DNA of 54,320 nt from an uncultured Adlercreutzia sp. (GCA_910589165.1 CAJUSP010000007.1:64860-119179); one strand, 5' to 3'. Positions 43,892-53,016 are shown, numbered from the stretch's first letter. The notes: generated by a model not told the origin, from the sequence alone. Numbers and translations: made by a program.

Positions 43892-44932
43892 TTAAAGGGT
43901 CTGGGCGACCTGCTGCCCGTAGGGGGTGAGTGAGCGCACGCCGCGGCCCGTGGTTTGCACGAGCCCGAACTCGCACAGCTTCTTGATGTCGACGCTCATG
44001 GTGGCGTCGGGCACCCCGGTGCGGGCGATAAGGTCCTTGTTGCTGAGCATTCCCTCGGCTGCCAGGTAGCGCAGAATGTCGCGTTGCCGCTGGTTGAGCA
44101 CCGGCGCCGGCACCGCCGCGGGCATCATGGGCGCCGCCACGGGTGCCGCGTAGCCGTAGGGGTTGGGTGCGGGTGCTTGAGGATAGGGCTGGTAGGCCGG
44201 GTATCCGGCAGGAGCTGGCGGATAGGGGGAATAGGCCGGCATCGGCGCGACAGCCTGCTGGTATCCGGCCATCTGTCCATAGCTTTGCGGCGCAGCCGGG
44301 GCCATCGCCTGAGGTGCGGGCGCTGCGGGATACGCCGCCGAGCCCGGCTGCTCCTCCCAGTCTTCCATGGGGTCGTCTTCCGGGCGCACGAGGCTCACGG
44401 TTACCACCGTGCCGGTGCCCACGTTGTCCTCGATGGTGATAGTGCCGCCCGAGACCTCCAGGTACTCGCGCACAATGGGGAACCCGGACCCGACGCCGCG
44501 AATATAGTTGCGCATCGGCTCGCTGGCCGACGAGAACCCCAGCTGCTGAACCTTGTCCTTCGAGGTAATGCCCGGTCCGTGGTCGGCGAAGCGGATGGTG
44601 TTGCCCCGATCGAGAATGGAGACGAGCACCTCTTGGAACTGCGCGTGAATGAAATTCTCCGACACCTCGCGGATGACCATATGGGGAATGGTTCCGCCGA
44701 TAGCCTGGGCCTGCTGGTAGATCGTCATCGAGAGGGAGTCGATATAGCTGGCCGTGTCGGCAGGGGGCACCTCCATGATACGGGGGGCGCTGCGCAGGTC
44801 GTCGTATACGGCGATGCGCCCAACCGTGTTGACGTAGGTGTAATCGGGCGCAATGCCGGCCGGCACAGCTTCAGAGGCAGGTGAATGCTCTATGTTGTTC
44901 AATTTCATTCCATTCACTTTGTCGAATTTCAC
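43892..44932 (-). CDS. GHKL ATPase fused to a C-terminal winged helix, next to oriC
   Basis: 346 aa. The GTG at 44932 has no clear ribosome site; ATG 44908 is the alternative. Residues ~60-185 are a histidine-kinase-like ATPase: N box REVSENFIHA (88-97, E89 and N93), G1 DHGPGI (117-122) and G2 GVGSGFP (146-152), so ATP binding is likely. No His phosphoacceptor, sensor or membrane segment is present, unlike a sensor kinase. A Pro/Ala/Tyr linker (195-277) leads to a winged helix (about 278-346, RDILRYLAAEGMLSNKDLI, ATMSVDIKKLCEFGLV). It precedes dnaA by 89 nt on the same strand and abuts the origin. Function unknown; anti-sigma or DnaA/origin regulator are possible. Confidence 0.85.
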   Translation of the reverse strand: MKFDKVNGMKLNNIEHSPASEAVPAGIAPDYTYVNTVGRIAVYDDLRSAPRIMEVPPADTASYIDSLSMTIYQQAQAIGGTIPHMVIREVSENFIHAQFQEVLVSILDRGNTIRFADHGPGITSKDKVQQLGFSSASEPMRNYIRGVGSGFPIVREYLEVSGGTITIEDNVGTGTVVTVSLVRPEDDPMEDWEEQPGSAAYPAAPAPQAMAPAAPQSYGQMAGYQQAVAPMPAYSPYPPAPAGYPAYQPYPQAPAPNPYGYAAPVAAPMMPAAVPAPVLNQRQRDILRYLAAEGMLSNKDLIARTGVPDATMSVDIKKLCEFGLVQTTGRGVRSLTPYGQQVAQTL

Positions 44933-44934
44933 AC

Positions 44935-44987
44935 GGTTCAGAAGAAAAGTGAACCTATTGTAGCGGGTTTCCCCCTGCTATGCAGGG
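44935..44987 (-). promoter_or_regulatory. Promoter and inverted repeats upstream of the GHKL gene
   Basis: TACAAT (44962-44957) is a likely -10. It is flanked by GGTTCA/TGAACC (44935-44955) and CCCTGC-TAT-GCAGGG (44973-44987), two palindromes that could bind a regulator, maybe the gene's own winged helix. No strong -35 was found. Confidence 0.45.
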
Positions 44988-45020
44988 CATTTGTGGAAGG
45001 CTGTGGGAATCCTCGGTGAG

Positions 45021-45112
45021 TAATCCACAATTAGTTCAGTGATTGTTGAAAACTGTTCGAAGAGTTAGCGGGGAAGTTCATCTCAATTCACACTTATCCA
45101 CCATTAGTTCAG
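45021..45112 (+). repeat. 19-bp composite DnaA-box repeat, two copies 73 bp apart
   Basis: TAATCCACAATTAGTTCAG (45021-45039) and TTATCCACCATTAGTTCAG (45094-45112) share 17 of 19 bases. Each joins a DnaA-like box to ATTAGTTCAG. The 73-bp offset is about seven helical turns. Confidence 0.8.
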
Positions 45113-45605
45113 GAAAAGTGGAAAACTATGAAAACGAATAAACGGAACAAAACGTGAAGAAGAGAAGAATTGTGAAAAACTTTCCCTATTCGGCTTGACA
45201 AACCTATCCGAGAGGGGCTCTCGGCCAACTTTTCCCGAACCGGAGGGAACGCCCTGTTACCTTCCCGTAAGAAACGAACAAAGGTATGAGGAAAACTCGA
45301 ATACTTGAAAGGAACTTTAAAAACACCAGTTCAGAACCATAAAACCATCGGTCTAGTCATTCTATCTCATTAAACAGCGCGTCTCGACTCACGCCTTTTC
45401 AAGATATTCACCATGGTTGAAAGAGGGTTTTCCACACAGAGAAGCGCCGTAAAAGGCTGGTTTTCCACTTTATCCACCAAACACGAAGCATAATACGGTG
45501 GAAAACCTGTCGCACCCTGAAGAAAACAGCCCCTCCCCTCCGCTGAAAGTCCTGGGAATTCTGCCGAGCCGCGCCTGCGCAGTGAATTTCGCCACCCGCG
45601 CGACG

Positions 45606-45611
45606 TATAAT
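45606..45611 (+). promoter_or_regulatory. -10 element of dnaN
   Basis: TATAAT 51 nt before the dnaN GTG. The -35 is weak (GTGAAT or TGAATT about 17-18 nt upstream). Confidence 0.6.
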
Positions 45612-45662
45612 AGCCCGCACTGTGATAAAACTCGCCCTGTGTCCTTGCGAAGAGAGGTCTCC

Positions 45663-46763
45663 GTGAAATTCAGCATCAACCGCACCGAACTCGCCAACGC
45701 CCTGTCCATCGTTCTGAAGGGTGTCTCCACCCGGTCGACGCTGCCGGTCCTCTCGGGCATTCTCATTGAGTCCACAGGCGACAAGCTCGTTCTGCAGGCC
45801 ACGGACCTTGAGCTTTCCATTCAGTATTCAGTAGCGGCGCTGGTCGAGGAAGAGGGCCGCACCGTGGTTCCTGGCAAGCTGTTCTCGGAAATCGTGAAGA
45901 GCCTGCCCGATGCCGCCGTGCATGTGGAAGCCACCGAAGATCAGGCTTTCGTCACCTGCGATACCTCCTCGTTCTCGCTGCGCGCGCTGAACGCTGAGGA
46001 TTTCCCCGGCTTCCCGCGCGTCGATACGCACCAGAAGATTGAGATTCCCTTCCAGCAGTTCTCCACCATGGTTAAGCGCGTGTCCCGCGTGGTGTCGAAG
46101 GACGAGTCGCGCGCCATTCTCACCGGCGTGCTCATTACCCTCGAGGGCGGCGTGCTGCGCATGGTAGCCACCGACTCCTACCGTCTGGCTATCACCGATG
46201 CGCCCCTGCCCGAGGCCGCGGCCGACGAGTTCCAGGCCGTCATCTCCGGCGCGTTTCTTTCGGAGATCGCCTCGCTGCCGAAAACCGAGTCGCCGGTGTC
46301 GCTCGCTTTGGCCGACAACCAAATTGTGGTGACCTGCGAAGACACCGTGTTCATCAACCGTCGCATCGAGGGCAACTTCCCCAACTACAAGCAGCTGCTG
46401 CCTGACGCCTACACCACTCGCGCCACCATCGAGGTGGACAAGCTGGTGGCCAGCGTGCGCCGCGCCTCGCTGCTGGGATCCAACACCTCGCCGGTGCGCT
46501 TCGACCTGAACACCGCCTCGCAGACCGCGCAGATTTCCGCCGCCTCCCAGGATGTGGGCAGCGCCCAGGAAATTCTCTCCTGCGCCATCGAGGGCGAGGA
46601 TGTGGAAATCGCCTTCAACTACGCCTACGTGCTCGACGGCCTGGGGTCCATCGCCACCGACGAGGTGTATCTGGAGGTGCAGTCGTCGCTGAAGCCGGGT
46701 ATTTTCCGCGCGCTCGAGCCCGAGAACTTCCTGTACCTTGTCATGCCGGTGCGCATCTCCTAA
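45663..46763 (+). CDS. dnaN: DNA polymerase III beta sliding clamp
   Basis: 366 aa from GTG 45663 (GAGAGG 6 nt upstream), the family length. Clamp motifs: VLKGVSTRSTLPVLSGIL near the start, SYRLAITDAPL in the middle and a C-terminal FLYLVMPVRIS. It is a ring processivity factor. recF starts 6 nt later, so they are co-transcribed. It starts the plus-strand arm of the origin. Confidence 0.97.
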   Translation: MKFSINRTELANALSIVLKGVSTRSTLPVLSGILIESTGDKLVLQATDLELSIQYSVAALVEEEGRTVVPGKLFSEIVKSLPDAAVHVEATEDQAFVTCDTSSFSLRALNAEDFPGFPRVDTHQKIEIPFQQFSTMVKRVSRVVSKDESRAILTGVLITLEGGVLRMVATDSYRLAITDAPLPEAAADEFQAVISGAFLSEIASLPKTESPVSLALADNQIVVTCEDTVFINRRIEGNFPNYKQLLPDAYTTRATIEVDKLVASVRRASLLGSNTSPVRFDLNTASQTAQISAASQDVGSAQEILSCAIEGEDVEIAFNYAYVLDGLGSIATDEVYLEVQSSLKPGIFRALEPENFLYLVMPVRIS

Positions 46764-46769
46764 GGCTTC

Positions 46770-47891
46770 ATGACCCTGCGCATTGAAAGCCTCTCGCTAC
46801 GGAACTTCCGCAGCTACCACGCGGCCGACCTAGCCGACTTGGGCGACATCACGGTGCTGGTGGGCGAAAACGCCGTGGGGAAGACGAACCTCATCGAGGC
46901 TATTCAGCTGCTGACTTCCCTCACCTCGTTTCGCCACAGCCCTATCGACCAGCTGCTGAGGCGTGGCGAGGAACGGGCGCTGGCCTCGCTGGAGGCCAGC
47001 GACGGGGTTCGCCAACTGTCGGTGGAGCTGAGGCTTGAGGGCAAAGCGCGGAAGTACCGTCTGAACGGGAAGGCCAAGCGGCCCATCGATTTGAAGGGGC
47101 TCATTCCCTCAGTGGTGTTCACTCCCGACGATTTAGGTTTGGCGAAGGGCTCCAACAGCGGGCGCCGGACGGCGCTCGACACCCTCGGCGCTCAGGTGAA
47201 TAAAAACTACTACGCAGTGCGACGCGACTATGAGAAAGTACTGCGCCATAAAAACCGCCTGCTGAAAGACGAGGCCGATCCGGCGCTGGTGGCGGCTATG
47301 GACGAGATGGTGGTGACAGTGGGCAGCCAGCTGGCGTGCTACCGGGTGGCCCTGCTTGCGCGGCTGGTACCGCACTTAGTGGCCAAGTATGCTGAAATTG
47401 CCGGCGCCCGCGAGCAGCTCTCGGTAAGTTACGGGCTCTCTTGGGCCAGCGAGGACGAGGCGGATGAAGGCATCCCTCAATTCACCCGCGACGAGGCTCG
47501 CGAAGGGCTGGCCCGCGCGCTTCATGAGCGCGCGGGGGAAGAGCGCCGCCGCGCCCGGGCCTTGGTGGGCCCTCATGCCGATACCATCACATTCCGCCTC
47601 GATGGCCAAGACGCCTCGCTTTTCGGCAGCCAGGGGCAGCAGCGCTCGGTGGTGCTTGCCTACAAGTTGGCCGAGGCTGCCGTCATCGAGGAGCTGCTGG
47701 ATCAGAAGCCGCTTCTTCTGCTCGACGACGTCATGAGCGAGCTGGACGGCCGCCGCCGCGAGGCGCTGGTGGACGCCATGGCCGGTGGCAGCCAAACCTT
47801 CATCACTACGGCGAATATCGACTACTTCGACAAAACGATGCTCGCAAAAAGCGATATTGTGCAGCTGCCCCTGTCAGATTCTTCCTATTAG
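46770..47891 (+). CDS. recF: DNA replication and repair protein RecF
   Basis: 373 aa. SMC-like ATPase: SLRNFRSYHAADL, Walker A GENAVGKTN, signature GSQGQQRSVVLAYKLAE and Walker B LLLDDVMSELD. It binds gapped DNA with RecO/RecR. It follows dnaN by 6 nt. The DciA gene often placed after recF in actinobacteria is absent: gyrB follows at 204 nt. Confidence 0.95.
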   Translation: MTLRIESLSLRNFRSYHAADLADLGDITVLVGENAVGKTNLIEAIQLLTSLTSFRHSPIDQLLRRGEERALASLEASDGVRQLSVELRLEGKARKYRLNGKAKRPIDLKGLIPSVVFTPDDLGLAKGSNSGRRTALDTLGAQVNKNYYAVRRDYEKVLRHKNRLLKDEADPALVAAMDEMVVTVGSQLACYRVALLARLVPHLVAKYAEIAGAREQLSVSYGLSWASEDEADEGIPQFTRDEAREGLARALHERAGEERRRARALVGPHADTITFRLDGQDASLFGSQGQQRSVVLAYKLAEAAVIEELLDQKPLLLLDDVMSELDGRRREALVDAMAGGSQTFITTANIDYFDKTMLAKSDIVQLPLSDSSY

Positions 47892-48023
47892 GCGCTATAA
47901 CGGCCCGTAAGGCTTAGAACGCGCCAAAACCCATAAATTCTCAATGGAACCGTAAAACGGCGCCTCAGAGGGCCTTAAAATAGCCGAATTGAGCCACGAC
48001 TTCGAGAAATCCTGGTGTTCCCA

Positions 48024-48032
48024 TGCTATAAT
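48024..48032 (+). promoter_or_regulatory. Extended -10 promoter of gyrB
   Basis: TGC-TATAAT, 63 nt before the gyrB GTG, with no good -35. The TGn motif compensates for this. Confidence 0.65.
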
Positions 48033-48094
48033 TGACGCTCATTCAGCGCTCGGTTCGGGCGCGTTTCTTATGTTACGAGAGCGAAGGAGTGTCA

Positions 48095-50038
48095 GTGGCA
48101 AACAAACCAGATCACTACGACGGTTCTGACATTCAAGTTCTGGAAGGACTTGAAGCAGTTCGCAAGCGCCCAGGCATGTATATCGGCTCCACGGGCCCGC
48201 GCGGCCTGCATCACCTGGTCTACGAGGTTGTCGACAACTCGGTAGACGAGGCGCTGGCTGGTTACTGCGACACCATCAAGGTGACGATCCACCCCGACAA
48301 TTCCATCTCCTGCGAGGACAACGGCCGCGGTATTCCCGTGGACAAGCACCCCAAGGAGAAAATCCCCACGGTTGAGGTTGTGCTTACCATCCTGCACGCT
48401 GGCGGCAAGTTCGGCGGCGAGGGCTACAAGGTGTCCGGCGGCCTGCACGGCGTGGGCGTGTCGGTGGTGAACGCCCTTTCCACCAAGGTTGAGGTGCAGG
48501 TGCGCCGCGACGGCGTGGAATACGAGATTGACTTCGACCATGGCAAAACCAAGACCAAGCTGCATGAAATCGGCAAGGCGAAGAGCACGGGCACCACGGT
48601 CACCTTCTGGCCCGATCCGGAAATCTTCACCGAGACCACGGTGTACGACTACGACACCCTGGCCGCTCGCTTCCGCGAGATGGCCTTCCTCAACCGCGGC
48701 CTGAAGATCATCCTCATCGATGAGCGCATCACCGATGCCGACGGCAACCCCCGCACCGAGGTATTCCAGGCTATGGGCGGCATCGTCGACTTCGTGAAGT
48801 TCTTGAACGAGGGCAAGGAAACTCTGAACAAGCCCATCTACTTCGAGGCCGAGAACGCCGACGGCACGGTGGAAGTAGCCCTGCAGTGGTCCAGCTCCTA
48901 CTCCACGAACTCCGTGATGGCCTTCGCCAACAACATCAACACCCACGAGGGTGGCACCCATATGGACGGCTTCAAGCAGGCCATCACCCGTACCATCAAC
49001 GACTACGCTCGCTCCAAGGGCCTGCTGAAGGAGAAGGACTCGAACCTCTCCGGCGAAGACGCCCGCGAGGGCCTGGCCGCCATCATCTCGGTGAAGCTGC
49101 ACGACCCGCAGTTCGAGGGCCAGACGAAGACGAAGCTCGGCAACACCGAGATTCGCCCCCTCGTGCAGAACGCTGTTACCCAGGGTCTGGCCGAGTATCT
49201 GGAGGAGAACCCCACGCCGGCCAAGCGCATTATCGGCAAGGCCACCCAGGCGCTGAAGGCCCGCGAGGCCGCCCGCAAGGCCCGCGAGATGACCCGTCGC
49301 AAGAACGTGCTCGATTCCTTCAGCATGCCGGGCAAGCTGGCCGACTGCGCCAGCAAGGACGCCAGCCAGTCCGAAATCTTCATTGTAGAGGGTGACTCCG
49401 CAGGTGGCTCGGCGAAGCAGGCCCGCGACCGTAAGTTCCAGGCCATCCTGCCCCTGCGCGGCAAGATCCTGAACGTGGAGCGCGCCGGCTTGCACCGCTC
49501 GCTGTCTTCGGACACCATCAGCAGCCTCATCACAGCTATCGGCACCAATATCGGCGAGGAATTCGACGCCGAGAAGGCCCGCTACCATCGCATCATCATC
49601 ATGACCGATGCCGATGTCGACGGCGCTCATATCCGCTGCCTGCTGCTTACCTTCTTCTACCGCTATATGCCCGAACTTATCAACCTGGGCTACATCTACA
49701 TTGCCCAGCCGCCCATCTTCGGCCTGAAGAAGAAGAACTCTCGCAGCCCCAAGGTCGAGCGCTACATCTACGACGAGAAGGCGCTGTCCGCCACCCTGGC
49801 TGAGTACGACGATCCGGGCAAATTCGACGTCCAGCGTTACAAGGGCCTCGGCGAGATGGACCCCGAGCAGCTGTGGGAAACCACTATGGAGCCCGCTACC
49901 CGCACCCTTTTGCAGGTGAACATCGACGACGCCGTGGAAGCCGAGCGCGTGGTAAGCGAGCTCATGGGCGACCAGGTGGAGCCGCGCAAGGAGTTCATCC
50001 AGAAGCACGCCCGCGACGTCCGTTTCTTGGATATTTAG
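48095..50038 (+). CDS. gyrB: DNA gyrase subunit B
   Basis: 647 aa from GTG 48095 with AAGGAG 5 nt upstream; another GTG 6 nt before is too close to that site. GHKL ATPase domain (DNSVDEALAGYCD, EDNGRGIPV, GGLHGVGVSVVNAL), transducer, then TOPRIM with EGDSAGGSA, PLRGKILNVE and DADVDGAHIR. With GyrA it supercoils DNA. gyrA starts 10 nt downstream. Confidence 0.97.
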   Translation: MANKPDHYDGSDIQVLEGLEAVRKRPGMYIGSTGPRGLHHLVYEVVDNSVDEALAGYCDTIKVTIHPDNSISCEDNGRGIPVDKHPKEKIPTVEVVLTILHAGGKFGGEGYKVSGGLHGVGVSVVNALSTKVEVQVRRDGVEYEIDFDHGKTKTKLHEIGKAKSTGTTVTFWPDPEIFTETTVYDYDTLAARFREMAFLNRGLKIILIDERITDADGNPRTEVFQAMGGIVDFVKFLNEGKETLNKPIYFEAENADGTVEVALQWSSSYSTNSVMAFANNINTHEGGTHMDGFKQAITRTINDYARSKGLLKEKDSNLSGEDAREGLAAIISVKLHDPQFEGQTKTKLGNTEIRPLVQNAVTQGLAEYLEENPTPAKRIIGKATQALKAREAARKAREMTRRKNVLDSFSMPGKLADCASKDASQSEIFIVEGDSAGGSAKQARDRKFQAILPLRGKILNVERAGLHRSLSSDTISSLITAIGTNIGEEFDAEKARYHRIIIMTDADVDGAHIRCLLLTFFYRYMPELINLGYIYIAQPPIFGLKKKNSRSPKVERYIYDEKALSATLAEYDDPGKFDVQRYKGLGEMDPEQLWETTMEPATRTLLQVNIDDAVEAERVVSELMGDQVEPRKEFIQKHARDVRFLDI

Positions 50039-50048
50039 GAGATAACCT

Positions 50049-52883
50049 ATGGCAGATAATTTCGAAGACTTCGACGCTGAAGATCGCGACGAGGTAGAGG
50101 CGGCCGAAGAGGACGCGCTGTACCTGGCCGAAGATGTCAGCGTCGGCGACGAGGGCGATGACGAGGCCGAGCTGGCTTCGGCATCCTCTACCATCGACGA
50201 GGAAACCGATGTGGTCCACGCCATCTCCGAGGAGGAGAAGGCCCGCTCCCTCATCGTGGACATGCCGAACCCCCACGGCTCCATCATCGAGGGCGCCAAC
50301 GGCGGGGAGGGCACCACGGTGCGTGCGGCGTTCCTCGGCAAGGAGATGCAGACCTCCTTCCTCGAGTACTCCATGTCGGTTATCGTGTCCCGCGCGCTGC
50401 CTGATGTGCGCGACGGTCTGAAGCCGGTTCACCGCCGCATTCTGTACGCTATGAACGAGTCGGGCTACACGCCTAGCAAGCCGCACATGAAGTCGGCCCG
50501 TACCGTCGGCGACGTTATCGGTAAGTACCATCCCCATGGCGACTCGGCCGTGTACGACACCATGGTGCGCCTGGCCCAGCCCTTCAGCCTGCGCCTGCCC
50601 CTCATTGACGGCCACGGCAACTTCGGTTCCATCGACGGCGACTCCGCCGCCGCCATGCGTTATACCGAGGCCCGTCTGGACAAGCCGGCTATGGAGCTCT
50701 TGCGCGATCTCGACAAGGAAACCGTCGACTTCCAGCCCAACTACGACGAATCCCTGCAGGAGCCCACGGTTCTCCCCTCGCGCTTCCCGAACCTGCTCGT
50801 CAACGGCTCCAACGGCATCGCCGTCGGCATGGCCACGAACATTCCGCCCCACAACCTGGGCGAGACTATCGACGCCACCTGCCTGATGATGGACAACCCC
50901 GAGTGCACCACCGAAGACCTGCTGAAGGTGCTGCCCGGCCCCGACTTCCCCACCGGCGGCCTCATTATGGGCAAAAAGGGCATCCTCGACGCCTACGAGA
51001 CCGGCCATGGCAACCTCACCATCCGCGCCAAATGCGAGATCGAGGAGAAGAAGAACGGCCGCGCCTCCATCGTGGTGAAAGAGATCCCCTACCAGGTGAA
51101 CCGCAAGCGCCTGCTGGAGAAGCTCGGCGAGCTCGTGCGCGACAAGAAGCTGCCGGAAATCAGCAATATCCACGACGCCGCCGATCGCAAGGGCATCGAT
51201 ATCATCATCGACCTGAAGTCCAACGCCATTCCGCAGGTGGTGCTGAACAAGCTGTATAAGCACACCCAGCTGCAGGTGGGCTTCGGCGCCAATATGCTGG
51301 CCCTGGTGAATGGCACCCCCCGCGTGCTGTCGCTGAAGGAGATTCTGCACTACTACATCGAGCACCAGAAAGACGTCGTCACCCGCCGTACGCGCTACGA
51401 GCTGGCCAAGGCCGAGGATCGCGAGCATATCCTCGAGGGCTACATCATCGCGCTCGACAACATCGACGAGGTCATCCAGATCATCCGCTCGTCCCAAACC
51501 GACAAGGAAGCCGGCGAGCGCCTCACCGAGCGCTTCGGGCTTTCCAAGAAGCAGACCGACGCCATCCTTGAAATGCGCCTCCGCCGCCTGACCGGCCTGG
51601 AGCGCACCAAGATCGAGGAAGAGCTGGCCGACCTGCGCGAGAAGATCGCTTACTACAAGCGCATCCTGGCTGATGAGAACCTGCTGAAGGACGTCATCAA
51701 GGAAGAGCTGCAGGAGATCAAGAAGAAGTACGGCACCCCGCGCCGCACCCGCATCACCGGCGAGGCGAAGGATATCGAGGTGGAAGACCTCATCGCCGAA
51801 GAGAATATGGTCGTTACCATGACCAAGGCCGGCTACATCAAGCGCCTGCCCGTGAGCACCTACCGCCAGCAGAAGCGCGGCGGCAAGGGCATGCAGGGCG
51901 TGAACCTGAAGGACGCCGACTTCGTGGAGCACCTGTTCGTGGCCTCCACTCATTCCTACATGCTGTTCTTCTCCACCAAGGGCAAGGTCTACCGCCTGAA
52001 GGTGTACGAGATTCCCGAGGCCAGCCGCCATGCCCGCGGCACGGCCATCGTGAACCTGCTGCCGCTCGAGAAGGGCGAGTCCATTTCGGCCGTTATCGCC
52101 ACGAAGGACTTCCCGGCTGACGAGTTCCTCATGTTCGCCACCTCCCAGGGCAACGTGAAGAAGACCTCTATGGAGCAGTACGACCGCACCCGTCGCGACG
52201 GGCTTATCGCCATCAACCTGCGCGACGGCGACGAACTCATCTCGGTGAAGCGCGTGGCCAAGGGCGAGAAGGTCATCATGGTGTCCTCGGCCGGTAAGGC
52301 CATTCTGTGGGACGAGTCCGAGGCCCGTGCCATGGGCCGCGGCACCCAGGGCGTGCGCGGCATGAACGTGCCGGCCGACGCTCACGTGCTGGGCATGGAA
52401 ATCGCCCGCCCCGGTACCGACCTGTTCGTCATTACCGAGAAGGGCTTCGGTAAGCGCACGAAGATCGAGGAATACCCCGAGCATCACCGCGGCGGCCAGG
52501 GCGTGTACACCATCACCATGACTCAGAAGAAGGGCCTGCTGGCTGTTATGAAGATCGTCGGCGCTGACGACGAGATCATGATCGTGTCCGAGGAAGGCGT
52601 CATCGTGCGCACCCCGGTGAAGGGCATTTCCGAGCTGGGTCGTTCCACCCAGGGCGTGAAGGTGATGAACGTCGCCGACAAGGACAAGGTGTGCGCCGTG
52701 GCTATCTCGTCCACCGGCAAGAAGAAGGCCAAGCCGGCCAACGCCGACGAGAACCAGATGGAGCTGCTGGACGAGGGCCTCAGCGAGTCCGATATCGACG
52801 ACATGGACGACGCCGAAGGCATCGAAGGCCTAACCGAGGAGCAGCTGGAAGAAGTAGCCGAGGAAATCGAAGCCGAGGAGTAA
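50049..52883 (+). CDS. gyrA: DNA gyrase subunit A
   Basis: 944 aa. Residues ~1-95 are an acidic Asp/Glu-rich extension before the standard EMQTSFLEYSMSVIVSRALP, which makes it longer than usual. The quinolone region reads HPHGDSAVYDTMVRLAQ: Ser and Asp at the positions of E. coli S83 and D87, so no classic resistance change. The catalytic Tyr is in AMRYTEARL. The C-terminal wrapping domain has the GyrA box QKRGGKGMQG. AGGAGA precedes the ATG. The C-terminal ~45 residues are also acidic. Confidence 0.97.
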   Translation: MADNFEDFDAEDRDEVEAAEEDALYLAEDVSVGDEGDDEAELASASSTIDEETDVVHAISEEEKARSLIVDMPNPHGSIIEGANGGEGTTVRAAFLGKEMQTSFLEYSMSVIVSRALPDVRDGLKPVHRRILYAMNESGYTPSKPHMKSARTVGDVIGKYHPHGDSAVYDTMVRLAQPFSLRLPLIDGHGNFGSIDGDSAAAMRYTEARLDKPAMELLRDLDKETVDFQPNYDESLQEPTVLPSRFPNLLVNGSNGIAVGMATNIPPHNLGETIDATCLMMDNPECTTEDLLKVLPGPDFPTGGLIMGKKGILDAYETGHGNLTIRAKCEIEEKKNGRASIVVKEIPYQVNRKRLLEKLGELVRDKKLPEISNIHDAADRKGIDIIIDLKSNAIPQVVLNKLYKHTQLQVGFGANMLALVNGTPRVLSLKEILHYYIEHQKDVVTRRTRYELAKAEDREHILEGYIIALDNIDEVIQIIRSSQTDKEAGERLTERFGLSKKQTDAILEMRLRRLTGLERTKIEEELADLREKIAYYKRILADENLLKDVIKEELQEIKKKYGTPRRTRITGEAKDIEVEDLIAEENMVVTMTKAGYIKRLPVSTYRQQKRGGKGMQGVNLKDADFVEHLFVASTHSYMLFFSTKGKVYRLKVYEIPEASRHARGTAIVNLLPLEKGESISAVIATKDFPADEFLMFATSQGNVKKTSMEQYDRTRRDGLIAINLRDGDELISVKRVAKGEKVIMVSSAGKAILWDESEARAMGRGTQGVRGMNVPADAHVLGMEIARPGTDLFVITEKGFGKRTKIEEYPEHHRGGQGVYTITMTQKKGLLAVMKIVGADDEIMIVSEEGVIVRTPVKGISELGRSTQGVKVMNVADKDKVCAVAISSTGKKKAKPANADENQMELLDEGLSESDIDDMDDAEGIEGLTEEQLEEVAEEIEAEE

Positions 52884-52905
52884 CCTCGGGAATCTTCCGC
52901 TCCTT

Positions 52906-52934
52906 CGTAGGGCAAGGGCCATGCCCTTGCCGCC
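52906..52934 (-). repeat. Dispersed palindrome, copy E, inverted
   Basis: GTAGGGCAAGGGC / CAT / GCCCTTGCC, the reverse complement of copy D, 23 bp after the gyrA stop. Confidence 0.75.
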
Positions 52935-52952
52935 CAACCGGCTCCACCCACC

Positions 52953-52990
52953 AGAAGGGGGCGAGACCCACCAAGGTCTCGCCCCCTTCT
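52953..52990. terminator. Terminator between gyrA and the bifunctional-nuclease gene
   Basis: A 16-bp perfect stem AGAAGGGGGCGAGACC with its complement around CACCAA. It fits both converging genes although T runs are short. Confidence 0.8.
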
Positions 52991-53016
52991 CTATGCTCTG
53001 TCCTCTTACCTCTCCT

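Larger units (their letters stand above)
44956..45662. other. Candidate replication origin (oriC)
   Basis: About 700 bp without a gene between the minus-strand GHKL gene and plus-strand dnaN. DnaA-box-like sites: TAATCCACA (45021), TTATCCACC (45094), TTTTTCACA (45171, minus), TTTTCCACA (45428), TTATCCACC (45470), TTTTCCACC (45497, minus), plus weaker ones near 44991 and 45461. Stretches 45040-45180 and 45290-45400 are AT-rich and could unwind. The gene-strand switch lies here. Confidence 0.8.
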
